A stretch of 64,000 bases of DNA from Salsipaludibacter sp038233055 (GTDB taxonomy: Bacteria > Actinomycetota > Nitriliruptoria > Nitriliruptorales > Nitriliruptoraceae): the NCBI GenBank assembly GCA_038233055.1, contig JBBSMS010000002.1, positions 1 through 64,000 of the forward strand. The letters are read 5' to 3'. This document shows positions 28,413 to 37,146 of the stretch, in pieces. Position 1 is the stretch's first letter; each line of letters starts with the position of its first letter. The position numbers and the translations under genes were made by a program. Below the pieces are notes generated by a model that had not been told where the DNA came from, did not search any database, and saw only the letters and a program-made list of their open reading frames with translations.

Positions 28413-29138
28413 GTGACCCTGCCCTCGCCACGCGTGCGCCGGCTGGTGGATCGGGTCCCGTTCCTCGACAAGGAACTGTTCGTCCTGGCCGACCTGGTCC
28501 CGTCCGGCGGCACGGTGATCGACGTCGGGGCTGCCGGTGGCGCCCACACCTTCGTGGCCGCCCGTGCGGTCGGTCCCAGCGGGCGCGTGGTCGCGATCGA
28601 GGCCCGGGCCGGCTCCGCCCGGATCCTGCGTGGCTGGCGGCGCGTGCTGGGGGCCGACCACGTCACGGTGGTCACCGGCGCGGCCGGTGCGAGCCCCGGC
28701 GAACTGGTCCTGCGCGTGCCGTTGGTGCCGACCCGCAGCCACCCCGACGGCGGTGACGACGGCACGCTGCTGGCCAGGTTGCCGGCCGTCACCCGGTCGG
28801 TCGGGGTGACCACGCTCGACCACGTGGTCGCCAGCCACCACCTCGACCGGGTCGACCTGGTCAAGGTCGACGTCGAGGGCGGCGAGGCGGCCGTGCTGGA
28901 CGGCGCGACCCGCACCCTGGCGAAGCACCGCCCGGTCCTGCTGCTGGAGTTGTTCGACCCGTTCCTGCGCCGTGAGGGCAGCGGCGCCGACGCCGTGTTC
29001 CGGCGGGTCGTCGGCCTGGGGTACCGACCCCACGTGCTGGGCGACGACGGCCTCGTGGCGGTGGATGCCCACCACGACCACGAGCACAACTACGTGTTCG
29101 TCCCGGCTGACCGCCGCGGCGATCCTCCGCGAGCCTGA
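28413..29138 (+). CDS. FkbM family methyltransferase
   Basis: A 241-residue SAM-dependent methyltransferase. It has motif I TVIDVGAAGGAHTFVAARAVG, an acidic strand-2 end (VVAIEARAG), and the FkbM-type core VDLVKVDVEGGEAAVLDGATRTLAKHRPVLLLEL. FkbM-like enzymes commonly O-methylate sugars or polyketide hydroxyls, but the substrate is unknown. It starts at a GTG with GGGAG upstream, 38 bases after clpX, and may be transcribed with it without a functional link. It could be a cell-wall glycan modifier, which is only a guess from family tendencies. Confidence 0.8.
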   Translation: MTLPSPRVRRLVDRVPFLDKELFVLADLVPSGGTVIDVGAAGGAHTFVAARAVGPSGRVVAIEARAGSARILRGWRRVLGADHVTVVTGAAGASPGELVLRVPLVPTRSHPDGGDDGTLLARLPAVTRSVGVTTLDHVVASHHLDRVDLVKVDVEGGEAAVLDGATRTLAKHRPVLLLELFDPFLRREGSGADAVFRRVVGLGYRPHVLGDDGLVAVDAHHDHEHNYVFVPADRRGDPPRA

Positions 29139-29187
29139 TCACCGGCGCTCCGACGGTCCGCCGGGCGGGACCAGCAGGGGTGGGGGC

Positions 29188-29193
29188 TACCCT
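29188..29193 (+). promoter_or_regulatory. Candidate -10 box for valS
   Basis: TACCCT, 83 bases before the valS ATG. No T-box leader is visible in the intervening sequence. Confidence 0.35.
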
Positions 29194-29276
29194 CGCCAGC
29201 CACCACGCGTCCCGTCGTGACGGCCCGATCGGCCGCACGGCGGTCGACGACCTCCCATCCTCCGAGGCACGCCGCG

Positions 29277-31970
29277 ATGACCGACGACACCGCCACGACG
29301 GCGGCACCCGCCACCCTGCCGACCGCCTATGACCCGGCCACCGTCGAGCAGCGCCTGTATGCCGACTGGGAGCAGTCGGGCCTGTTCCACGCCGAACCTG
29401 ACGACCCGGGTGAGCCGTTCGCGATCGTGTGCCCGCCGCCGAACGTCACCGGCGCCCTGCACATCGGCCATGCGCTGACCTTCGGGGTCGAGGACGCGAT
29501 GGTCCGCCACGCCCGCATGACCGGGCGCAACGCCGTGTGGGTGCCCGGGATGGACCACGCCGGCATCTCCACCCAGACCGTGGTGGAGAAGGAACTGGCG
29601 ACGGAGGGCCTGACCCGCCACGACCTGGGACGCGAGGCGTTCCTGGAGCGCGTGTGGGAGTGGGTGGACGAGTACGGCGGCCAGATCCTCAACCAGTTGC
29701 GTCGCCTGGGGGCGAGCCTGGACTGGGACCGCGAGGCCTTCACCTTCGACGAACAACGGTCGGCGGCCGTGACCGAGGTGTTCGTGGCGCTGCACGAACA
29801 GGGGCTGATGTACCGCGGCAACCGGTTGATCAACTGGTGCCCGCAGTGCATGACCGCGCTCAGCGACATCGAGGTCAACCACGTCGAGACGGCCGGGACC
29901 CTGTCCGACTTCGTCTACCCCTGGTCCGACGGGGACGACGCCGACGGCCGCACCGGCATCACCGTGGCCACCACGCGGCCCGAGACGATGCTGGGAGACA
30001 CCGCCATCGCCGTGCACCCCGACGACGAGCGCTACACCGCCGCGGTCGGTCGCACCGTCCGCCACCCGTTCCTCGACCGCGAGATCCCGGTGGTCGCCGA
30101 CGACTGGGTCGACCCCGAGTTCGGGTCCGGCGCGGTCAAGATCACCCCGGCGCACGACCCCAACGACTTCGCACTCGCCGAGCGCCACCACCTGCCGGCG
30201 ATCTCGGTCATCGACCCCGACGCCACCATGAACGACGAGGCCGGGCCGTTCGCGGGCCTGGATCGCTTCGCCGCCCGCGAGGCCGTCGTGGCCGCGCTGG
30301 ACGACGCCGGCCTGCTGGTCGGGCGCACGGACCACACCCACCAGGTCGGCACGTGCTCGCGCACCGGCGACGTGGTCGAACCGTTGCTGAGCGACCAGTG
30401 GTTCCTGGAGGTCCGGGCCCTGGCCGACAAGGCGCTGGCCGCGGTGGACGCCGGCGACACCCGCGTACTGCCGCCGCGCCTGCAGACGTTCTTCGTCGAG
30501 TGGTTGGAGAACCTCCACGACTGGTGCGTGTCGCGCCAGATCTGGTGGGGCCACCGGATCCCCGCGTGGTACTGCCCGGACGGCCACGTCACCGTCGCCC
30601 GCGACACGCCGGCCACCTGCGTCGACTGCGACGCGACCGACCTGCGCCAGGACGACGACGTCCTCGACACCTGGTTCTCGAGCCAGTTGTGGCCGTTCGC
30701 CGTGTTCGGGTGGCAACGCCCCGGCGACACCAACGCCGACCTGGAGACGTGGTACCCGGGCACGGTGATGGAGACCGGGTACGACATCAACACCTTCTGG
30801 GTGTCGCGGATGCTCCAGATCGGGCTGTGGTTCCTGGACGAGGTGCCCTTCACCACGATCTGGAACCACGGCATGGTGCGCGACGCCGAGGGCAAGAAGA
30901 TGTCCAAGTCGTGGGGCAACGTCATCGACCCGCTGGACTTCATCGAGTCCCACGGCGCCGACGCGCTGCGGTTGGCGCTGTTCCAACACTGCTCGCCCGG
31001 AACCGACGTGCCGTTGTCGCCGGACTGGGTCGAGGGCGCACGTCGGTTCCTCAACAAGTTGTTCAACGCGACCCGGTTCGCACTCCAGACCCTCGACGGG
31101 ACGCGGCCGGGCGACCTGCCCCTGCTCGACGATCTCGGGTTGGCCGATCGCTGGATCCTGTCGCGGCTGGAGGCCACCCGCGCCGAGGTCGACCGCCAGT
31201 ACGAGACGTGGGACTTCGCCCGCGTGTCGGCGGCGCTCTACCACTTCACCTGGGACGAGTTGGCGGACTGGTACCTCGAGGCCGCCAAGGTGGTGTTGTA
31301 CGGCGACGACGAGGACGCCAAGGCCCGGACCCGCGCCGTGCTGGCCCGGGTGCTGGAGGACCTGTTGGCGCTGTGGCACCCGTTGATCCCGTTCGTGACC
31401 GAGGAACTGTGGCGCCACCTGGCCGGTGCCGACGGTGGCCGCGACTCGCTGATGGCGCAGTCGTGGCCGGTGGCCTGCGCCGACGTCGACCCCGAGGTGG
31501 AGGACGACTTCGCCGCGATCGTCGACCTGGTCACGGAGGTCCGACGCTTCCGGTCGGCCAACGACGTGCCCCCTTCGCGCCGCTTTCCGTTGCTCGTGGC
31601 CTCGTCGCACGCCGACCTGGTGGCCGACCAGGCCGGGCTGATCCAGGCCCTGGCCGGGCTCGACGAGTTGACGCTGGTCGACGCGATCGAGGAGCGAACC
31701 GGCACCTCGACGATCGTGTTCGGGTCCGGCGAGGCCCAGGTCGAACTGGCCGGGCTGATCGACGTGGCCGCCGAGACCGCCCGGCTGGCGAAGGAACGCG
31801 ACAACGCCCAGGACTTCCTCGGGCGCAGCCGCGGCAAGCTCGCCAACACCCAGTTCGTGGAGCGTGCCCCGGACCACGTCGTCGACGCCGAACGAGAGCG
31901 CGCAGCCGAGACCGAGCGCGCCATCGCCGAACTGGAACGCCAACTGGCCGCGCTCGCGGACCTGGCATGA
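29277..31970 (+). CDS. valS: Valine--tRNA ligase
   Basis: An 897-residue class I aminoacyl-tRNA synthetase. The active site has PPPNVTGALHIGHAL (HIGH motif) and KKMSKSWGN (KMSKS). The editing (CP1) domain is recognised by ATTRPETMLGDTAIAVHP. Zinc-binding-type cysteines are seen in NWCPQCMTALSD and YCPDGH/CVDCDATD. The C-terminus has the coiled-coil arm (AKERDNAQDFLGRSRGKLAN). The ATG at 29277 follows a GAGG nine bases upstream. Length and motifs separate it from IleRS and LeuRS. Confidence 0.97.
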   Translation: MTDDTATTAAPATLPTAYDPATVEQRLYADWEQSGLFHAEPDDPGEPFAIVCPPPNVTGALHIGHALTFGVEDAMVRHARMTGRNAVWVPGMDHAGISTQTVVEKELATEGLTRHDLGREAFLERVWEWVDEYGGQILNQLRRLGASLDWDREAFTFDEQRSAAVTEVFVALHEQGLMYRGNRLINWCPQCMTALSDIEVNHVETAGTLSDFVYPWSDGDDADGRTGITVATTRPETMLGDTAIAVHPDDERYTAAVGRTVRHPFLDREIPVVADDWVDPEFGSGAVKITPAHDPNDFALAERHHLPAISVIDPDATMNDEAGPFAGLDRFAAREAVVAALDDAGLLVGRTDHTHQVGTCSRTGDVVEPLLSDQWFLEVRALADKALAAVDAGDTRVLPPRLQTFFVEWLENLHDWCVSRQIWWGHRIPAWYCPDGHVTVARDTPATCVDCDATDLRQDDDVLDTWFSSQLWPFAVFGWQRPGDTNADLETWYPGTVMETGYDINTFWVSRMLQIGLWFLDEVPFTTIWNHGMVRDAEGKKMSKSWGNVIDPLDFIESHGADALRLALFQHCSPGTDVPLSPDWVEGARRFLNKLFNATRFALQTLDGTRPGDLPLLDDLGLADRWILSRLEATRAEVDRQYETWDFARVSAALYHFTWDELADWYLEAAKVVLYGDDEDAKARTRAVLARVLEDLLALWHPLIPFVTEELWRHLAGADGGRDSLMAQSWPVACADVDPEVEDDFAAIVDLVTEVRRFRSANDVPPSRRFPLLVASSHADLVADQAGLIQALAGLDELTLVDAIEERTGTSTIVFGSGEAQVELAGLIDVAAETARLAKERDNAQDFLGRSRGKLANTQFVERAPDHVVDAERERAAETERAIAELERQLAALADLA

Positions 31971-31991
31971 CGGGACACGCCGAGGTCGCCC

Positions 31992-33161
31992 GTGCCTGAT
32001 CCCCTCGGACCGATCACGGCCGGTCGCCGTGGGCAGGGACTGCTGTCGTTCCGGATCGGTCCGATCCCGGTCACGATCCACCTCAGCTTCCTGTTCGTGC
32101 TGGCCTTCCTGGGACTTGACCTGGCCAGCCCGGTGCTGGTGGCGGTGTGGATCGTGGTCGGAGCGTCATCGGTGCTGTTGCACGAACTTGGCCATGCCGT
32201 CGGCGCCCTGCTGGCGGGCCACGAGCCCCAGGTCGACCTTGCCGGCATGGGCGGCGTCACCAGCTACACGTCCGACGGGCCGAATGGCGACTCGCGTGGC
32301 TGGGGGCTGCTCATCACGGCTGCCGGCCCGGGCATCCAGATCCTGGCCGGGTTCGCGCTGCTGCCGTTCGTCGGCCGGTTCGGGATCGACGCCAGCCACG
32401 GCCTGGGCACCTTCGCCGCGTCGGTGTGGGTGGTGGTGTCGCTGTTGTGGGGCTTCCTGAACCTGGTCCCGATCCTGCCCCTGGACGGCGGCCAGTTGTT
32501 CCGCAACCTCGTGCCGGGCGGCCCGACCACCCGGACCCGCGTCGCCGAGGTCGTGTCGGTCGCCGTCGCCGCGGCCGGACTGGTGTGGTGCCTGCTCAAC
32601 GACCAGACCATCGCCGCCCTGCTGGCCGGGTGGTTCGGGTTCGCCAACCTGCAGTCGCTGCTGCGTTCTCCCGAACCGCCCCGGGCCTCGTCCGGGGCGT
32701 CCCCCGACGCGACCGCGGTCGAGGCGTTGCAGGATGCCCAGCAGCTCCAGGCCGAAGGGGAGCATGCCGCCAGTGCCGAGGCCGCCGGGCGGGCCGCGTC
32801 GACCGCCCGAGACCGGCGCCTGCGCACGGTCGGTGGCTCACTTGCCCTGGCCGGGTTGCTGCGGTCGGACCAGCACGCGGCCGCGTACCGACTGGTCGCC
32901 GACCCCCGGCACGGGCTCGCCCTCAACGAGGTGCTGGTGGCCCATGCCTTGGCCGCCCACCCCGATCGTGGGGCGATTGCGTCGGTCCTGATGGCCGCCG
33001 GCGACGACCAGATGGAGGCTCGGCTGCGCGGGATCACGGCCGTCACGGCCTCGTTGCACGGCCGGCCGGACGTCGCCGATCGACTGCTGGACGCGGGGCC
33101 GGTCTCCGACGACGTGCGCGCCGAGGTCCAGCGCCTGGTGGCCGAGCGCGCCCGGGGCTGA
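31992..33161 (+). CDS. M50-type (site-2 protease) membrane metallopeptidase with a helical C-terminal tail
   Basis: A 389-residue intramembrane protease. Zinc ligands lie in VLLHELGHAVGALLAGHE (HExxH inside a helix) and NLVPILPLDGGQLFRNL (the distal Asp). Four to six membrane helices span roughly residues 25-225. Beyond them is a soluble region of about 160 residues, Ala-rich and repeat-like (EALQDAQQLQAEGEHAASAEAAGRAA), reminiscent of TPR helices and possibly cytoplasmic. It starts at a GTG 21 bases after valS with GAGGT five bases upstream, so it is probably co-transcribed. The substrate is not evident; no anti-sigma gene is adjacent. Confidence 0.82.
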   Translation: MPDPLGPITAGRRGQGLLSFRIGPIPVTIHLSFLFVLAFLGLDLASPVLVAVWIVVGASSVLLHELGHAVGALLAGHEPQVDLAGMGGVTSYTSDGPNGDSRGWGLLITAAGPGIQILAGFALLPFVGRFGIDASHGLGTFAASVWVVVSLLWGFLNLVPILPLDGGQLFRNLVPGGPTTRTRVAEVVSVAVAAAGLVWCLLNDQTIAALLAGWFGFANLQSLLRSPEPPRASSGASPDATAVEALQDAQQLQAEGEHAASAEAAGRAASTARDRRLRTVGGSLALAGLLRSDQHAAAYRLVADPRHGLALNEVLVAHALAAHPDRGAIASVLMAAGDDQMEARLRGITAVTASLHGRPDVADRLLDAGPVSDDVRAEVQRLVAERARG

Positions 33162-33216
33162 GCAGCCGCCGGCGCGGGCACCACCCGGGACGTCCGTCCG
33201 GCCGGGACCGGGCCGC

Positions 33217-33222
33217 TACCGT
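33217..33222 (+). promoter_or_regulatory. Candidate -10 box for folC
   Basis: TACCGT, 34 bases before the GTG start. Same type as ahead of ndk. Confidence 0.35.
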
Positions 33223-33255
33223 TCCCGCCCGTTGATCGGCTTCGGAGGGATGCCC

Positions 33256-34557
33256 GTGGACATCGTTGCCGCTCGCCGGCTGCTGGGGGAACGTGGGCCC
33301 GGTGCGATGAAGCCGGACCTGTCGCGCATCACCGCGCTGATGGGCTTGCTCGGCAACCCCCAGGAACACCTCCCCACGATCCACGTCACCGGCACGAACG
33401 GCAAGACCTCGACCACGCGGATGGTCGCCTCGTTGCTGTCCGAACTGGGGCTGACCACCGGGACGTTCACGTCGCCGCACCTGCAGTCGGTGCGTGAGCG
33501 GATCCAGGTCGGCTTGCAACCGCTGTCGGAGGAGGACTTCGCACGCACGCTCGAGGCGGTCACCACGGTCGCCGACCTGGTGGACGCGACCGGCGACGAC
33601 GTCACCTACTTCGAACTGCTCGTCGCGATGGCGTTGTGGACGTTCACCGACCTGCCCGTCGACGTCGCCGTCATGGAGGTCGGCATGGGCGGCCGCTGGG
33701 ATGCCACCAACGTGGTGCGGGGCGACGTCGCGGTCATCACCCCCGTCGACGTCGACCACCGCGAACTGGGGGACCGGCCCGCGACGGCGCGCGAGAAGTC
33801 CGGGATCATCAAGGAGCGCAGCCGCGTGGTGCTGGCCGCGCAGGCCGACGAGGTCGAAGCCATCCTGGTCGCGGCCGCCGAGGAGGTCGGGGCACCGGTC
33901 GCCACGTGGCCGGACTTCCACGGCGTCGAGGACCGCCGGATCGCCATGGGCGGGCAACAGGTCGCGCTGCGGGTCGGCGAACGGGTGGTCGACGAGATCT
34001 TCCTGCCCCTGCACGGCGCCCACCAGGCCGACAACGCCGCGATCGCGCTGGCCACCCTGGCCGCGTTCCTGGGCTTGCAGTTCCTTGAGGTGGAGGACGA
34101 CGTCATCCGGGCGGGCTTCGCGCGGGTGGACTCGCCCGGTCGACTGGAGGTCGTCGCGCGCCACCCGACGATCGTGCTCGACGGTGCCCACAACCCCCAC
34201 GGGGCCCGGGCGCTGGCCGCGGCGCTGGACGAAGCCTTCACCTTCCGCAACGTCATCCTGGTCCTGGGCTGCCTCGCCGACAAGGACCTGCCCGGCATCG
34301 TCGGCGCCTTCCGCGACGTCGTCGACCACGTCGTCGTCACCGCGCCGCCGTCGCCACGGGCCGCCACCGCGGCCGACCTGGGCGAGGTCGCGCGGGCGGT
34401 CTTCGACGGCACCGGGGTCGCCGTGGAGGAGGCCGACGACGTCGCGACCGCGCTGGACCTGGCGACGGGCGTGGCCGGAGAGGGTGACGGGGTGGTGGTG
34501 ACGGGGTCGTTGCACACCGTCGGCGCGGCCCGTGACGTGCACCTCCCGCTGGACTGA
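33256..34557 (+). CDS. folC: Dihydrofolate synthase/folylpolyglutamate synthase
   Basis: A 433-residue Mur-ligase-like enzyme that adds glutamate to dihydropteroate and then to folates. ATP binding is by IHVTGTNGKTSTTRM. Folate and metal regions are TFTSPHLQSVRERI, YFELLVAMALW, MEVGMGGRWDATNVV and VDHRELGD (the last replaces the usual DHxxxLG). The C-terminal domain begins at LDGAHNPHGARAL. The GTG at 33256 is selected because GGAGGG lies exactly six bases upstream; the ATG at 33250 abuts it. It follows the M50 protease. Confidence 0.95.
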   Translation: MDIVAARRLLGERGPGAMKPDLSRITALMGLLGNPQEHLPTIHVTGTNGKTSTTRMVASLLSELGLTTGTFTSPHLQSVRERIQVGLQPLSEEDFARTLEAVTTVADLVDATGDDVTYFELLVAMALWTFTDLPVDVAVMEVGMGGRWDATNVVRGDVAVITPVDVDHRELGDRPATAREKSGIIKERSRVVLAAQADEVEAILVAAAEEVGAPVATWPDFHGVEDRRIAMGGQQVALRVGERVVDEIFLPLHGAHQADNAAIALATLAAFLGLQFLEVEDDVIRAGFARVDSPGRLEVVARHPTIVLDGAHNPHGARALAAALDEAFTFRNVILVLGCLADKDLPGIVGAFRDVVDHVVVTAPPSPRAATAADLGEVARAVFDGTGVAVEEADDVATALDLATGVAGEGDGVVVTGSLHTVGAARDVHLPLD

Positions 34558-34600
34558 AACCGGCGCGCCATTGGGGCGAGTCGAGCCATCGTCGGCGCGT

Positions 34601-34606
34601 TACCGT
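34601..34606 (+). promoter_or_regulatory. Candidate -10 box for ndk
   Basis: TACCGT, 65 bases before the ndk ATG. Confidence 0.35.
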
Positions 34607-34671
34607 GGACGCGACGAACCGCCGCCAGCGTGCGGCGACCCCCCACCCACCACCACGAACAGGACCCACCC

Positions 34672-35076
34672 ATGGCCGTCGAACAGACCCTGATCCTCGT
34701 CAAGCCCGACGGCGTCGCCCGCGGCCTGGTCGGCGAGGTCATCGGCCGGATCGAGGGCAAGGGCTACACCATCGAGGCGCTGGAGATGCGCACGCTGGAG
34801 CGCGCGACCGCCGAGGAGCACTACGGCGAGCACGTCGACAAGCCGTTCTTCGGCGAACTGGTCGACTTCATCACGTCAGGCCCGCTTGTCGCCATGCGCG
34901 TGTCCGGTGACGACGCGATCGTCGGCCTGCGCACGATCATGGGCGCGACCAACCCCATCGAGGCCACTCCCGGCTCGATCCGCGGCGACTTCGCCACCAT
35001 CATCGGCGAGAACATCGTGCACGGCTCCGACTCGGTCGAGTCCGCCGAGCGCGAACTGGGCATCTTCTTCGGCTGA
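34672..35076 (+). CDS. ndk: Nucleoside diphosphate kinase
   Basis: A 134-residue enzyme that transfers phosphate from ATP to nucleoside diphosphates through a histidine. The N-terminus is TLILVKPDGVARGLVGEVIGR and the phospho-histidine lies in GENIVHGSDSVESAEREL. Arg and Lys active-site positions are present (GSIRGDFAT). Size and motifs are canonical. It follows folC on the same strand with a candidate promoter of its own and converges on the RadC-like gene. Confidence 0.98.
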   Translation: MAVEQTLILVKPDGVARGLVGEVIGRIEGKGYTIEALEMRTLERATAEEHYGEHVDKPFFGELVDFITSGPLVAMRVSGDDAIVGLRTIMGATNPIEATPGSIRGDFATIIGENIVHGSDSVESAERELGIFFG

Positions 35077-35114
35077 ATCAGTCATCCGATCCGGAGGGGG
35101 TCCCGGCTGCTGCC

Positions 35115-35633
35115 TCACAGGTGGCCGGCGCGGGCCAGGGAGCGCCACTGGTCGTCGGCCAGGACCAGGTGGTCCAGCAGGTCGACTCCGACCACGTCGC
35201 CGGCCCGGGCCAAGCGGGTCGTGACGGCGATGTCGTCGCGCGACGGCGTGGGATCCCCGGACGGGTGGTTGTGGCCGACGACGACGGCCGCGGCGTTGCC
35301 CAGCAGCGCGTCCCGGTAGATCTCGCGCGGGGCCATGAACGTGTGGTCCAGCGAACCGATGCTGACCACGTGGACGTCGAGCACGCGGTGGCGGGTGTCC
35401 AGCAGGACGGCCGCACAGCGTTCGCGGTCCCGACCGTTCAACAGCGGCGCGAGCACGTCGGCCGCGCGTTGCGGTGACGTGACCAGCGCCTGGGCCTCGC
35501 CCGCCACCGCGAGCGCCCGGGCGGCCTCGGCCACGCACGCCGCACACGAGGTCGCCGCACCGGTGGGACCCGCGGCGGGCCCTGCGATCCACGCCCGGTC
35601 ACGGTCGGTGGGCGGGCGAGTGGTGGTGGACAC
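35115..35633 (-). CDS. Short RadC-like JAMM-domain protein
   Basis: A 172-residue member of the RadC/UPF0758 family. The C-terminal MPN domain is clear: a Glu-free first strand, then GHNHPSGDPTPSRDD, the HxHxSGD metal motif, and VVGVDLLDHLVLADD. The N-terminal helix-hairpin-helix part of full RadC (about 225 residues) is missing and replaced by an unrelated Ala/Thr-rich stretch with a CAAC pair. The link of the name to DNA repair is historical and weak; many RadC proteins travel with mobile DNA. Here it sits between ndk and the mre cluster, antiparallel to both. Confidence 0.8.
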   Translation of the reverse strand: MSTTTRPPTDRDRAWIAGPAAGPTGAATSCAACVAEAARALAVAGEAQALVTSPQRAADVLAPLLNGRDRERCAAVLLDTRHRVLDVHVVSIGSLDHTFMAPREIYRDALLGNAAAVVVGHNHPSGDPTPSRDDIAVTTRLARAGDVVGVDLLDHLVLADDQWRSLARAGHL

Positions 35634-35997
35634 GGCGATCCTTGGGGCGGCGTGCTGGCCATGGTGGCCACGGCGACCGCCCGGGGCGTCGTCAACCTCG
35701 GCGGCTGTGGACGGTCCGGACCATGCCCGGGAACCCTGCGCATCGCCGTCAGCACAGGAACCACACCCGCCACTTGCGCAACATGCGTCCGGGGTTTGCT
35801 ACGGTGTGTGGGGCCGCCGCCCCGGCGGTCAGCGTGCAAGCGGCCATCTATCGGGTGTCGTGGGACGCACCCCGATATCGTTCAGCCATCACCCGATGTC
35901 CGCGGCGCGCCCCCCACGCCGGTCCCCCCATCCCTGCCGCAACCGGCCGCCCGTGGCGAGACGACATCGCCAACCCCCCGTTCGAAGGTGAAGTTTC
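35634..35997 (+). promoter_or_regulatory. Intergenic leader upstream of mreB
   Basis: No gene in 364 bases. A TACGGT -10 candidate lies at 35800-35805, with TTGCGC about 20 bases upstream as a weak -35. The implied mreB leader is roughly 190 bases, long for this genome, and could hold regulation, but no known riboswitch or conserved fold was recognised. Confidence 0.4.
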
Positions 35998-37038
35998 GTG
36001 GCCTCCAGGTTCCCCAACATCCACATGCTCGGCCGCGACATGGCGGTCGACCTCGGCACGGCCAACACCCTGGTCTACGTCCGTGGTCGCGGCATCATGC
36101 TCAACGAGCCCTCGGTCGTCGCGATCAACACCAACAACGGCGCCATCCTGTCGGTCGGTGCCGAGGCCAAGCGCATGATCGGCCGCACGCCGGGCCACAT
36201 CATGGCGATCCGGCCCCTGAAGGACGGCGTCATTGCCGACTTCGACGTGACCGAGAAGATGCTGCGCTACTTCATCCAGGCCGTCCACAAGCGTCGCTTC
36301 CTGGCCAAGCCGCGCGTCGTCGTGTGCGTGCCGTCGGGCATCACCGGCGTCGAGCAGCGCGCGGTCGAGGAGGCCACGATGTCGGCCGGCGCCCGCGCCG
36401 CCTACATCATCGAAGAGCCCATGGCGGCCGCGATCGGGGCCGGCCTGCCGGTCCACGAACCGGCCGGCAACATGGTCGTCGACATCGGCGGTGGCACCAC
36501 CGAGGTCGCGGTCATCTCGCTGGGCGGGATCGTCACCAGCCAGTCGATCCGCATCGGCGGCGACGAACTGGACGAGTCGATCATCTCCTACATCAAGAAG
36601 GAGTACTCGTTGATGCTCGGCGAGCGCACCGCCGAGGAGATCAAGATGGCGATCGGGTCGGCCTTCCCGCTGCCCGACGAGCCGCACGCCGAGATCCGCG
36701 GTCGCGACCTGGTGTCCGGGCTGCCCAAGACGATCGTCGTGTCGTCCGAGGAGATCCGCAAGGCCATCGAGGAGCCGGTCAACTCCATCGTCGACGCGGT
36801 CAAGAACACCCTCGACAAGACCCCGCCGGAACTGGCGGCCGACATCATGGACAAGGGCATCGTGCTGGCCGGCGGCGGCGGCATGTTGCGCGGCTTGGAC
36901 GAGCGCCTCAAGCACGAGACCGGCATGCCGATCCACATCACCGACTCGCCGCTGTCGGCGGTCGCGGTCGGCTCCGGCAAGTGCCTCGAGGAGTTCGAGG
37001 CGCTGCGCAAGGTGCTGATCTCGTCCTCACGTGGCTGA
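35998..37038 (+). CDS. mreB: Rod shape-determining protein MreB
   Basis: A 346-residue bacterial actin that assembles on the inner face of the membrane and directs lateral wall synthesis. Phosphate 1 is DLGTANTLVYVRGRGI, phosphate 2 is VVDIGGGTTEVAVISLGG, and the adenosine region is VLAGGGGMLRGLDERL. An N-terminal hydrophobic-basic stretch (RFPNIHMLGRD) fits membrane attachment. The start is GTG with AAGGTG upstream. It heads the cluster mreB-mreC-mreD-PBP2-rodA. Many actinobacteria have lost mreB; its presence supports a rod-shaped deep lineage. Confidence 0.98.
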   Translation: MASRFPNIHMLGRDMAVDLGTANTLVYVRGRGIMLNEPSVVAINTNNGAILSVGAEAKRMIGRTPGHIMAIRPLKDGVIADFDVTEKMLRYFIQAVHKRRFLAKPRVVVCVPSGITGVEQRAVEEATMSAGARAAYIIEEPMAAAIGAGLPVHEPAGNMVVDIGGGTTEVAVISLGGIVTSQSIRIGGDELDESIISYIKKEYSLMLGERTAEEIKMAIGSAFPLPDEPHAEIRGRDLVSGLPKTIVVSSEEIRKAIEEPVNSIVDAVKNTLDKTPPELAADIMDKGIVLAGGGGMLRGLDERLKHETGMPIHITDSPLSAVAVGSGKCLEEFEALRKVLISSSRG

Positions 37039-37146
37039 CCGACGCGAACCCGTGGCTCCGGCCGCTCCCGGCACCTCGGGGGCGGCCGTGCTCGTGACGT
37101 CGGCCGGCCGGGCCCGGTCGGGCCACGGCGACCGACGGACCGCCTG

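Noticed and set aside
29139..29276. T-box leader before valS
   Set aside because: No T-box core sequence or specifier stem could be found; actinobacterial T-boxes mainly regulate ileS.
31967..31999. Ten-codon frame overlapping the valS stop
   Set aside because: Too short to support, and it overlaps the well-supported start of the M50 protease.
29187..32081. Long minus-strand frame opposite valS
   Set aside because: Same artefact; valS has all its motifs on the plus strand.
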